In this document: positions 15,610 to 23,237 of the stretch, piece after piece | Layout: every line of letters begins with the position of its first letter | Numbering within the stretch: the stretch's first letter is position 1 | Source of the DNA: an uncultured Clostridia bacterium | Lineage (GTDB): Bacteria; Bacillota; Clostridia; Christensenellales; CAG-138 | Direction of reading: 5' to 3' | Assembly (NCBI GenBank): GCA_934633695.1 | Contig: CAKTYT010000012.1 | Coordinates: forward strand, 1 to 51,548 | DNA length: 51,548 nt | Notes under the pieces: model-generated | What the model saw: the letters and a program-made list of their open reading frames with translations, nothing else | What the model was told of the DNA's origin: nothing | Database searches by the model: none | Translations under genes and position numbers: made by a program

Positions 15610-16485
15610 ATGAATGTAAGAGACGTAAATACAAGAGACATACTTGTGCAAATGGGTTTTGGCGAACGAGCCGAAGCTGAGGCGTTCAAATGTGCAGAGG
15701 ACGGAGCGGATTACGCTGTATGGAAGATAAAAGAGGGCAATAACGAATATGTACTGAAAAAATCGAGCGAACAGGAGTTGTCCGTCTACAAGACTTTTTT
15801 GGCGTCGGCTGAATGTGTGACTCCCCGTTTTTATAAAAGTCTTAACTACAGCGGAGAGCTGTTTCTTCTCATGGAATACGTGGAGGGACATGATCTGCGA
15901 AAATGCGATAAGAAATCACTGACTGCTGTATTGGATGCATTGATTTATTTGCAGAATATGTATTGGGAGCGACGGGAGCTTCAAGGCATCGGCTACGGCT
16001 TCGAGGCGAGTCTGCCGTCACGGCAGAAACGGGGCATGTACCTGAATGATGCCGGCTTGGAGCGGGCGTACGAACGGTATTTGCAGCTGTATTCAAGTAT
16101 TCCGCGTACGTTGTGCCATGACGATTTTCTGCCGTTTAATGTCCTGTGTGCAGAGAACCGTGCTGTTATAATTGATTGGGAGTATGCCGGGATCCTACCC
16201 TACCCGACATCACTTGCCCGTCTGCTCGCCCACGGTGAAGATAATGAATCGGCTTTTTTCTATATGACACAGGAAAACAAAGACTATGCGATAGAATATT
16301 ACTTTGAGCATTTGCTGAAGGAAAAGGGCATTGACTACAAGGATTACCGCAGGACTTTGGATTATTTTTTGCTGTTTGAGTATTGTGAATGGATTATGCT
16401 TGGCATAAAATACGACGATACCGGATCAGAACGATTTCAAAGGTACTATGCACTGGCAAAGGAGCATATCAAAAAATTGGCATAG
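15610..16485 (+). CDS. APH/choline-kinase-family phosphotransferase
   Basis: A small-molecule kinase with the aminoglycoside-phosphotransferase fold. Visible motifs are the Lys-bearing strand NEYVLKKSS, LLMEYVEGHDL as hinge, the catalytic loop LCHDDFLPFNVLC (Asp, Asn) and the metal-binding IIDWEYAG. At 291 residues it is a normal size. Substrates in this family include choline, ethanolamine, sugars, fructosamine and antibiotics; none can be chosen from sequence. The ATG at 15610 is used; an in-frame TTG lies 12 bases upstream and neither has a good ribosome site. The 122-base gap before it holds a CCGGCA/TGCCGG inverted repeat but no clear promoter. Confidence 0.8.
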   Translation: MNVRDVNTRDILVQMGFGERAEAEAFKCAEDGADYAVWKIKEGNNEYVLKKSSEQELSVYKTFLASAECVTPRFYKSLNYSGELFLLMEYVEGHDLRKCDKKSLTAVLDALIYLQNMYWERRELQGIGYGFEASLPSRQKRGMYLNDAGLERAYERYLQLYSSIPRTLCHDDFLPFNVLCAENRAVIIDWEYAGILPYPTSLARLLAHGEDNESAFFYMTQENKDYAIEYYFEHLLKEKGIDYKDYRRTLDYFLLFEYCEWIMLGIKYDDTGSERFQRYYALAKEHIKKLA

Positions 16486-16538
16486 AATTCCCGCTTTGAG
16501 TAAATCGAAAGCTCCGATTACGCAGAGCTGTGCCCCCA

Positions 16539-16567
16539 TTGACAGAATACTCAGTCAGTGCTATACT
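16539..16567 (+). promoter_or_regulatory. Promoter for the cobalamin operon
   Basis: TTGACA (16539-16544), a 17-bp spacer and TATACT (16562-16567) lie just before the cobalamin riboswitch, so the aptamer is the first thing transcribed. Confidence 0.85.
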
Positions 16568-16587
16568 TACTATGATTAGGTGATACG

Positions 16588-16770
16588 GTTTTGCTTAGAC
16601 CGACTGGTCAACGCAAATTAAAAGGGAATGCGGTGCAAGTCCGCAGCAGTCCCCGATACTGTAACCGCTGACGAAAGTTTCAACTGCCACTTCGCTTTTT
16701 GCGTGGGAAGGCGGAACGAGTAGGTTGACACGGGAGCCAGGAGACCTGCCGTTGGAGCCGAAAAGGTGGT
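16588..16770 (+). promoter_or_regulatory. Cobalamin (B12) riboswitch
   Basis: The conserved adenosylcobalamin-aptamer blocks occur in order: AAAGGGAA then GGTGCAAGTCCGC (16621-16646), CAGTCCCCG and ACTGTAACCG (to about 16669), CTGCCACTTCG (about 16683), GGGAAGGCGGA then CGAGTAG (to about 16733), and GAGCCAGGAGACCTGCC (16734-16750). Exact outer stem boundaries are uncertain. Such elements normally switch off downstream genes when cobalamin is plentiful. The following six genes are packed tightly and include an ECF transporter, fitting B12 uptake. Together with the promoter and the hairpin at 16809 it fills the 424-base gap 16486-16909. Confidence 0.95.
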
Positions 16771-16808
16771 TCTCGGGAGATAGAAAGCCTCAACTGTGCA
16801 AAAGTTTT

Positions 16809-16836
16809 GGGACCTCATTTGCGGTCCTTTGTTTTT
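16809..16836 (+). terminator. Candidate expression-platform terminator of the B12 riboswitch
   Basis: GGGACC (16809-16814) pairs with GGTCC (16823-16827) over a short loop, followed by TTTGTTTTT. The stem is only five to six base pairs, so termination may depend on the aptamer state. It lies about 75 bases before the first start codon, whose GGAGG site is free of the stem. Confidence 0.5.
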
Positions 16837-16909
16837 GAGAGCAGAGCTTTTCCGATGCCGTGAACCGATGGGACGCAGAACCCGAAAATAAGCACGGAGG
16901 TATTGTGAA

Positions 16910-17932
16910 ATGAAAATCTGCAAAAAAATTATCGCGATGGCCGTGACCGTCGCAATGCTGCTCGTCTGCTTTGGCATCGCAGCAGAAGCAACCCCCTCGT
17001 ATCCCGCTGTTCCCGAAGGTTACTCGGGCTTCGTAACAGTGGCCTTTGAGGCAAGCTCCATCGGTTGGGGCTATATTGTTGAACCCACACTCGTCCCCTA
17101 CATTGAAGGCGAAACAGTGGCTCAGGTATCCGTCAGGCTTCTCAACAGCCTCGACATAGACTACCTCGGCGGCGAACCGACGGAAGGCTTTTATCTTACC
17201 GGCATTGCCTGCGATGAAGTTGAAAACGGCGTTGAGCCTGCCGTTCCCGCTTACCTTATGGATCAGATCGAAGCCTACCCTGCATGGGCAGAGGAAAACC
17301 TCGGCTATGTTGCGGGTGAGTGGACCGGTGCAGAAAACGGCAATGGCTACCTCGGCGAATTTGACTACACCACCCTTGCAGGCTGGATGATCGCCGATAA
17401 TGACGTTGCAACACCCGTCGGTGCAGGTGCATGGGCCGTTCAGCAGGGGCATTCTTACCGCTGGATGTTCAGCATCTACGGCTACGGCATGGACGTTGGT
17501 CTCGGCGACGGCTGGGGAATGTTCCCTGAATTTGACAACCCGGTGACGGGCATTTCAAGGAGCGATGCCGTTACTGCCTATTCGCAGATCGCTGCAAACG
17601 ATGAGTATGCGGCTGCAATCGCAGAAGGCGGCAGGGCAAATGTCGAATTCACCGCATTTAAAACCGCTCTTGAAGATCTCACATCTTCTCAGCAGACGAT
17701 TGACGATGCTCTTCACGCACTTCTCGCAGCGCTCGATGACGGCGGTGCGGTGCTTGGCGATGTTGACGGTGACGGCAGAGTATCCGTTTCCGATGCACTC
17801 TCAATACTTCGCCACGCAATGGGCGTACAGCTTCTCGATCAATCCGTTCAGACCCTTGCGGATGTCAACGGTGACGGCGTTATTTCCGCAACCGATGCCG
17901 TGATTGCCCTTCGCATTGCAATGGATATCTAA
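16910..17932 (+). CDS. Secreted DUF4430-like (transcobalamin C-domain type) protein with C-terminal dockerin
   Basis: A signal peptide (residues 1-26) is followed by a domain of about 180 residues with FVTVAFEASSIGWGYIV, the GETVAQVSVRLL helix, and the Trp-rich end LAGWMIADNDV and HSYRWMFSIYGYGMDVG. This is the pattern of DUF4430, the family equivalent to the C-terminal beta domain of intrinsic factor and transcobalamin. A short helical linker leads to a type I dockerin with two calcium loops, DVDGDGRVSVSD (284-295) and DVNGDGVISATD (318-329), each followed by its helix. It should be exported and docked to a cohesin, but no cohesin is in the window. It is the first gene under the B12 riboswitch. 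Cobalamin or corrinoid binding is inference. Confidence 0.82.
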   Translation: MKICKKIIAMAVTVAMLLVCFGIAAEATPSYPAVPEGYSGFVTVAFEASSIGWGYIVEPTLVPYIEGETVAQVSVRLLNSLDIDYLGGEPTEGFYLTGIACDEVENGVEPAVPAYLMDQIEAYPAWAEENLGYVAGEWTGAENGNGYLGEFDYTTLAGWMIADNDVATPVGAGAWAVQQGHSYRWMFSIYGYGMDVGLGDGWGMFPEFDNPVTGISRSDAVTAYSQIAANDEYAAAIAEGGRANVEFTAFKTALEDLTSSQQTIDDALHALLAALDDGGAVLGDVDGDGRVSVSDALSILRHAMGVQLLDQSVQTLADVNGDGVISATDAVIALRIAMDI

Positions 17933-17934
17933 AA

Positions 17935-19263
17935 ATGTACGGCAGAGCAAAAAAAATCTTTGCCGGATTGCTTGCGGCCGTGCTTTTGCTGGGAGGTTTG
18001 CTCCCTGCATTCCGCACGGCTGCGGAATGCGTTTCGGGCAAAGGCTATGAGCAAAAGCTCCAAGCTGTTCTCAACTGGCTCGAAAACGGGAGTGAGCCTG
18101 AATTCGGTTCGGTAAACGGAGAGTGGAAGGTTTTTGCCCTCGCACGAAGCGGAAGAATAAAAAAGAGCTATGCGGAGGCGTACTATGCACGCATAGAAGA
18201 ACTGGTTGAAAGAAACGGAAACGCTATACTCAATCCTTCGAAATCGACCGATAATTCAAGGCTCATCATTGCTTTGACAAGCATCGGCAGGGATGCACGG
18301 CAGGTTTCGGGCTTCAACCTTCTTGAACCGCTCTCAGATTTTAACTACATTAAAAAACAGGGGATCAACGGCGTTATCTTCGCACTGCTCGCGATAGATT
18401 CCCACCGCAGCTACGGCATGGAAGCGGTCAAAAACGAATGCGTGAATTTCATTCTCGGCAGGGAAATTGAAGGCGGCGGCTGGGCTTTGAGCGGCAAGAA
18501 TCCCGATCCCGATGTTACGGCAATGGCAATAACCGCATTGTGCAGGTACGCAAGTGCCGAACAGGCTGTAAAAAGGGGCGTAGAGGTGCTTTCACGCATA
18601 CAGAACGAAAACGGAGGCTATGCGAGCTTTGGCACGGAAAACTGTGAAAGCAGCTGTCAGGTTCTCGTTGCTCTCAGCAGTGTCGGAATTGATGCTGCAA
18701 ACGATGAACGCTTTACCAAAAACGGAACGTCCGTGCTTGATGCCCTGCTCAGCTTCTATGTAGACGGAGGCTTCAGTCATATTGCGGGCGGAATGGTGAA
18801 TGGAATGGCGAGCGAGCAGGCGGCGTATGCGTTGGCTGCATACGAGCGTTACGTGAGTGGAAACAATACGCTTTATAATATGAACGATGTTTCCTTTGCA
18901 AACGCTCCCAAGCCGACCGAGAAACCTACGGCAAGACCCACATACACACCGACGGCAAATCCCACCGAAATGCCGACGGCAAACCCCACGGACATGCCGA
19001 CGGCAAAGCCCGCAGACACGCCGACGGCAAATCCAACGGACATGCCGACGGCAGATCCCACAGACATACTGACGGCAGGTCCAACCGGGAATCCAACGGC
19101 TTCACCCGTTGATACGGAAGAAATTTCGGCAGTCCCGAGGTCTACTTCCGCACCTTCTGCCGAACAACCGAAAAGCAGTGCGGCAGGCATTGCAGCAGCC
19201 GTTGTCGGCATTGCCGTTATTTCAGCAGCACTGATTGTCTGCTTAAAATTCAGAAAAAAATGA
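17935..19263 (+). CDS. Membrane-anchored alpha/alpha-barrel surface protein (prenyltransferase/intrinsic-factor alpha-domain fold)
   Basis: A signal peptide (residues 1-30) precedes a helical-repeat domain (about 38-310) with three Gly-Gly-aromatic turns: GGGWALSGK, ENGGYASFG and VDGGFSH. Each begins a helix pair such as VTAMAITALCRYA. This is the prenyltransferase/squalene-cyclase repeat fold, which also forms the alpha domain of human intrinsic factor and transcobalamin. Catalytic DxDD or zinc motifs of the enzymes are not seen, so it is probably a binding protein. A Pro/Thr repeat (326-392) spans the wall and a C-terminal helix (415-436) with KFRKK anchors it in the membrane. It starts two bases after the dockerin gene stops and its end overlaps the next gene by four bases. 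Confidence 0.82.
   Translation: MYGRAKKIFAGLLAAVLLLGGLLPAFRTAAECVSGKGYEQKLQAVLNWLENGSEPEFGSVNGEWKVFALARSGRIKKSYAEAYYARIEELVERNGNAILNPSKSTDNSRLIIALTSIGRDARQVSGFNLLEPLSDFNYIKKQGINGVIFALLAIDSHRSYGMEAVKNECVNFILGREIEGGGWALSGKNPDPDVTAMAITALCRYASAEQAVKRGVEVLSRIQNENGGYASFGTENCESSCQVLVALSSVGIDAANDERFTKNGTSVLDALLSFYVDGGFSHIAGGMVNGMASEQAAYALAAYERYVSGNNTLYNMNDVSFANAPKPTEKPTARPTYTPTANPTEMPTANPTDMPTAKPADTPTANPTDMPTADPTDILTAGPTGNPTASPVDTEEISAVPRSTSAPSAEQPKSSAAGIAAAVVGIAVISAALIVCLKFRKK
18910..19105 (+). repeat. Tandem 24-base repeats coding for a Pro/Thr stalk
   Basis: Degenerate 24-base units encode the 8-residue period NPTDMPTA with variants (ANPTEMPT, KPADTPTA, DPTDILTA), about eight units. The stalk should hold the barrel domain away from the membrane. 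Such repeats can change in number by slippage. Confidence 0.8.
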
Positions 19264-19778
19264 GAAAAACATCGAAAAAAATCAGAATCGTTTCGCTGCT
19301 CCTGGCCATTGCTTCGGCTGTACTCTGCTTTGCGGTCAGCGGCTGCAAAAAAGAAAAAGCGGATGGCTTTGCGTTCCACTGTACGCTCTATATCGAATGC
19401 GGAACGATTCTCAACAACATGGACAAGTTTGACGAGAGCAAGATGGCCGCATTGCCTGACAATGGCATTATTCTTGAAAAGGTCACTGTTGGCTTTAATG
19501 AAGGCGAAACCGTCTATGATGTTCTCACAAGAGAGCTCAAAGCAAGAAAAATCCACATGGAGTCGAGCTATACACCGATTTATGACAGTGCATACATCGA
19601 GGGAATAAACAACCTTTACGAATTCGACTGCGGCGAGCTGAGCGGCTGGACGTACTGTGTCAACGGTGTGTTTCCGAATTACGGCTGTTCGAGCTATGTC
19701 CTCAAGGACGGAGATGAAGTCGAATGGCACTATACCTGCGATTGCGGCAAGGATGTAGGCTGCATTTTTCAGGGATAA
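19260..19778 (+). CDS. DUF4430 lipoprotein (transcobalamin/intrinsic-factor C-domain type)
   Basis: A type II signal peptide ends in AVSGC (Cys29). The rest is essentially one DUF4430 domain (about 35-170): GETVYDVLTRELK, then YIEGINNLYEF, SGWTYCVNG, and YVLKDGDEVEWHYTCD, in the order seen in this family and in the beta domain of animal cobalamin carriers. Several Cys (such as CDCGKDVGC near the end) may form disulfides or bind metal. It overlaps the barrel gene by four bases (ATGA) and precedes EcfT by 18 bases, so it probably delivers ligand from the surface to the S component. Ligand identity is inferred from the riboswitch and the transporter. Confidence 0.87.
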   Translation: MRKTSKKIRIVSLLLAIASAVLCFAVSGCKKEKADGFAFHCTLYIECGTILNNMDKFDESKMAALPDNGIILEKVTVGFNEGETVYDVLTRELKARKIHMESSYTPIYDSAYIEGINNLYEFDCGELSGWTYCVNGVFPNYGCSSYVLKDGDEVEWHYTCDCGKDVGCIFQG

Positions 19779-19796
19779 ATCTGCGGAGGAAGTGAA

Positions 19797-20687
19797 TTGC
19801 GTCGCGATGCCTTTTGCGGGGTTCACCCGATAATTGAATTTGCATTGTTTGCATTTGCACTGGTCGTGCCGATGCTTTTGATGCATCCTGTTATAATCGC
19901 AATTACGTTTGTTTCCGGATTGATTTGGTCGTGTATGCTCAGGGGCAAGGCCGCTTTCGGCTTCCTGCTGAAATTTGTCCTGCCCGTTATGCTTATTGTT
20001 GCCGTTCTGAATCCACTGTTCAATCACAGGGGCTTCACAACGCTTTTTTATTTGCGGGACAATCCCGTAACCGCAGAATCAATTTACTATGGCATGATTT
20101 CTTCAGCCTCCTTCGGCTCGGTACTCATTTGGTTTTCATGCTTTAATGAGGTAATGACGAGTGATAAGACGATTTACATCTTCGGCAGGCTTGCACCGTC
20201 AATTTCACTGCTGATTTCAATGATTCTGCGGTTTGTACCCCTGTTTAAGCGTCAGGCGAAAAAAATCTCGCTGGCACAGACGGGCATGGGGGAAAGTGCT
20301 TCGCAGGGGAATCTTTTGAACCGTGCAAAGCATGGCCTTTCCATAATGTCCGCATTGATAACATGGGGGCTTGAAAGTGCCGTGACGACGGCCGATTCAA
20401 TGCGTTCGAGGGGCAACGGTCTGCCGGGGCGGACTCAATATTCCCCGTATAAATTCGACAGCCGCGATGTAGTGCTGTCAGTCGTGCTGATGCTCTGCAT
20501 GGCGGTACTCGGTGCAGCTTCGGGGTTAAACAGGCTCTCGATAAATTTTTATCCGGCATTCGTCATGAAGCAGGATGGCATAATTGCAATAGCTGCACTT
20601 GCAGGGTATGCACTGCTGTTATTTATCCCAATATTGATAAACGTAAAGGAGGACATTGTATGGCGTTCGTTGAAATCAAAAATTTGA
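19797..20687 (+). CDS. ECF transporter transmembrane (T) component
   Basis: EcfT couples ATP hydrolysis to tilting of the S component. The 296-residue protein has about six hydrophobic segments and a cytoplasmic part with LRFVPLFKRQAKKISLAQ and the coupling-helix motif SMRSRG (usual Ala-Arg-Gly type) in ADSMRSRGNGLPG. The start is TTG at 19797, six bases after GGAGGA; no better ATG lies in frame before the first membrane helix. The 3' end overlaps the ATPase gene by 28 bases. Having its own T gene next to A and S genes makes this a dedicated (group I-like) ECF system. Confidence 0.9.
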   Translation: MRRDAFCGVHPIIEFALFAFALVVPMLLMHPVIIAITFVSGLIWSCMLRGKAAFGFLLKFVLPVMLIVAVLNPLFNHRGFTTLFYLRDNPVTAESIYYGMISSASFGSVLIWFSCFNEVMTSDKTIYIFGRLAPSISLLISMILRFVPLFKRQAKKISLAQTGMGESASQGNLLNRAKHGLSIMSALITWGLESAVTTADSMRSRGNGLPGRTQYSPYKFDSRDVVLSVVLMLCMAVLGAASGLNRLSINFYPAFVMKQDGIIAIAALAGYALLLFIPILINVKEDIVWRSLKSKI

Positions 20688-22360
20688 CCTTCAGCTATCC
20701 TGCTGAAAGCGGCGAGACTGTCAAAGCCATTGACAATGTGAATATTTCGCTTGAAAAGGGCGAATTCCTCCTTATCTGCGGTGATTCGGGCTGCGGCAAA
20801 TCAACTCTTTTAAGGCAGCTGAAGCCCTCACTGCGTCCCTTCGGCAAGATGGAAGGGGAGATACTTATTGACGGCATTGCAAATGAGAAACTTGATTTCA
20901 AAACTCAGTCCGGAGACATAGGCTTTGTAATGCAGGATCCGGAAATGCAGATCGTTACCGATAAAGTGTGGCACGAACTTGCTTTTGGACTTGAAAATCT
21001 CGGTGTCAACAACAGAACGATGCGTATGCGTGTTGCGGAGATTGCCAATTTTTTCGGAATCAACACCTTGCTTGACCGACCGACCGCCGAGCTTTCGGGG
21101 GGGCAGAAACAGCTTATCTGCCTTGCGGCCGTCATGGCAATGCAGCCGAAGCTCCTGCTGCTCGATGAGCCGACCTCACAGCTTGACCCGATAGCTGCAA
21201 ATGAATTCTTCATGACGCTTAAACGCATAAATGAAGAGCTGGGTACGACGATAATCATAACGGAGCATAGATACGAAACGCTGTTCACTGTTGCAGATAA
21301 GGTTGCATTCATGCAAAAAGGAAGGATAATCGCACAAACTGCTCCCGAAAATGCAATTTCCGCCTTAAGCGGTCGGGACGATTTCATAAGCGTGCTTCCG
21401 ACGCCGATGCGGCTGTTTTCGGCAGTTGTCGGGAAGGCGGACGCAGGTCCTGCCCCGATAACCGTTAAAGATGCAAGGCGTCTGCTTGAAAGCACCGTGA
21501 CTCATGCCGAAATAAAAAAGCGTGAAGAAGATAAATCAGTCGGGTGGAATAAAGACGCAGAAACACTCGTTTCGCTTAAGGAAGTGTGGTTGAGATACGA
21601 ACGCAATTCGCAGGATGTGCTTAGGGGTCTGAATCTTTGCATAAAGAGCGGAGAGCTTTTCTGCATAATCGGCGGAAACGGTGCCGGGAAGACGACTGCT
21701 TTGATGACGGCGGCGGGGCTGTATAAGCCCTATCGCGGTTCGGTGAAATTCAAAGGAAAAAACATTGACAAGTTCTCAAAAACAGAGCTCTACGGCAAAC
21801 AAATCGGAGTTCTCGTGCAGAACCCTCAGTGCTGTCTTGCGGCGGACACCGTGCGTGAGGAGCTTGATGCTTCCGCAAGAACCTTCGGCATCGGAGCGGA
21901 ACGAATTGAAGAGGTCATTGAGACAATGGATATACGCAGTATCCTGGACAGCAACCCGTATGATATAAGCGGCGGTGAACTGCAAAGGGCTGCAATCGCA
22001 AAATTGCTCCTGCCGAAACCGCAGCTTCTGCTTATGGACGAGGCAACAAAAGGTATGCACCCGCTGTTTAAGGAAAAATTCGGCACCATGCTCAAACAGC
22101 TTACGCGGCAGGGAACCTCGATCGTCCTCGTCTCGCACGACATCGAATTCTGTGCGGAATTTGCAGACAGGTGTGCAATGTTCTTTGACGGGGCTGTGAC
22201 GGCTGAGGGAACCCCCCGTCAAGTGCTGCTCGACAACAGCTTTTATACCACTGCCGCAAACAGAATTTCCCGCGGAATAATCAGCTCTGCATTGACGACG
22301 GAGGAGCTGATAAGCAAAGTACGGGATAATCGGCGGATGGGGGAAAGGCACAATGGGTAA
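20660..22360 (+). CDS. Fused dual ATPase of the ECF cobalamin transporter (EcfA-EcfA')
   Basis: One 566-residue chain contains both nucleotide-binding domains. Domain 1 has Walker A GDSGCGKST (41-49), QDPEMQIVT, signature LSGGQ (145-149) and Walker B LLLLDEP. Domain 2 has Walker A GGNGAGKTT (338-346), QNPQCCL, signature ISGGE and Walker B LLLMDEA. The usual Glu follows both Walker B Asp residues, so both sites look able to hydrolyse ATP. AAAGGAGG lies seven bases before the ATG. It overlaps the T gene by 28 bases and the S gene by 8 bases. Confidence 0.95.
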   Translation: MAFVEIKNLTFSYPAESGETVKAIDNVNISLEKGEFLLICGDSGCGKSTLLRQLKPSLRPFGKMEGEILIDGIANEKLDFKTQSGDIGFVMQDPEMQIVTDKVWHELAFGLENLGVNNRTMRMRVAEIANFFGINTLLDRPTAELSGGQKQLICLAAVMAMQPKLLLLDEPTSQLDPIAANEFFMTLKRINEELGTTIIITEHRYETLFTVADKVAFMQKGRIIAQTAPENAISALSGRDDFISVLPTPMRLFSAVVGKADAGPAPITVKDARRLLESTVTHAEIKKREEDKSVGWNKDAETLVSLKEVWLRYERNSQDVLRGLNLCIKSGELFCIIGGNGAGKTTALMTAAGLYKPYRGSVKFKGKNIDKFSKTELYGKQIGVLVQNPQCCLAADTVREELDASARTFGIGAERIEEVIETMDIRSILDSNPYDISGGELQRAAIAKLLLPKPQLLLMDEATKGMHPLFKEKFGTMLKQLTRQGTSIVLVSHDIEFCAEFADRCAMFFDGAVTAEGTPRQVLLDNSFYTTAANRISRGIISSALTTEELISKVRDNRRMGERHNG

Positions 22361-23090
22361 AACAACCGAGACAATAAAAAGATCAAAGCCCGACCGGATA
22401 AGAAAGGTGCTTGCAATTGCTCTGATAGCGGTGTTCATTCCGTCGGTTATTGCACTCGGCGTTTTTCAATGGCATGACAGGCATTACTACATTGTCTCAA
22501 TGCTCATCATTCTCCTTTCACTGCTCCCGTTTGCACTTGTTTTTGAGAGGAGAAGGCCGAAGACCAGGGAAATTGTGCTTATTGCAGTTATGACGGCAAT
22601 TGCGGTTGCCGGTCGTGCAGTGTTCTACATGCTCCCTCAGTTTAAACCGGTAGCTGCCGTCGTAATTGTGACCGGCATTTCTCTTGGGTGCGAGGCAGGC
22701 TTTGCAACGGGTGCCTTGGCTATGTTCGCTTCAAACATGCTCTTCGGACAAGGACCGTGGACGCCGTGGCAGATGTTTGCAATGGGTATCATCGGCTTCA
22801 TTTCGGGATTCCTTTTCAGGAATGGAATAAAAACAAAATTTCAGCATATTCTGCTGTGCATTGCAGGTGCCCTGCTGACGGCCGTCGTTTACGGAGTAAT
22901 TGTGGATACTTCTTCAATGTTCACTATAGGACACGAGGTTTCCTTTAAGGCTCTTATCGCAATGTATGTTTCGGGAATCCCGTTTAACGTTATTCACGGA
23001 GCCTCAACCGCACTGTTCCTTTTCGTTCTCGCAAGACCGGTACTCAATAAGCTCAGACGCATAAAACTCAAATACGGCTTGATGCAGTGA
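22353..23090 (+). CDS. cbrT: ECF S component, CbrT-like (cobalamin)
   Basis: This 245-residue membrane protein has about six helices after a basic N terminus. Segments such as FERRRPKTREIVLIAVMTAI, AVAGRAVFYMLPQFKPVAA and the strongly conserved SNMLFGQGPWTPWQM match the cobalamin S component CbrT known from lactobacilli. It overlaps the ATPase gene by eight bases and closes an operon headed by a B12 riboswitch, so cobalamin specificity is well supported though untested. No btu or cob genes follow; the next gene has its own promoter at 23152. Confidence 0.88.
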   Translation: MGKTTETIKRSKPDRIRKVLAIALIAVFIPSVIALGVFQWHDRHYYIVSMLIILLSLLPFALVFERRRPKTREIVLIAVMTAIAVAGRAVFYMLPQFKPVAAVVIVTGISLGCEAGFATGALAMFASNMLFGQGPWTPWQMFAMGIIGFISGFLFRNGIKTKFQHILLCIAGALLTAVVYGVIVDTSSMFTIGHEVSFKALIAMYVSGIPFNVIHGASTALFLFVLARPVLNKLRRIKLKYGLMQ

Positions 23091-23151
23091 ATACAGTGTA
23101 AAACGGTGAACAAATATACATAAATTATATACCGAATCTCACTATTTTGAC

Positions 23152-23180
23152 TTGAAGATTATGGATTCTTGAGTTATAAT
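23152..23180 (+). promoter_or_regulatory. Promoter for the glycosyltransferase gene
   Basis: TTGAAG (23152-23157), a 17-bp spacer and perfect TATAAT (23175-23180) lie about 57 bases before the start codon. The hexamers are the same as at prs and glyA. Confidence 0.83.
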
Positions 23181-23237
23181 AGGATAAAAGCGGCTTGAGG
23201 CAGTGTACTGCCCGTCCGTTTCAACAGGAGGACCTAT

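Noticed and set aside
18910..19105. CRISPR array or intergenic satellite
   Set aside because: The 24-base units are degenerate, lack unique spacers and lie in frame within a gene, coding a Pro/Thr stalk.
17935..19263. Squalene cyclase or protein prenyltransferase enzyme
   Set aside because: The fold repeats are present, but no DxDD acid motif or zinc ligands are seen, and it is a secreted, anchored protein in a B12 operon.
18873..20027. Long minus-strand frame of 384 codons opposite the barrel and DUF4430 genes
   Set aside because: It is the antisense of three well-supported plus-strand genes and owes its length to the Pro/Thr repeats; it has low-complexity content and no ribosome site.
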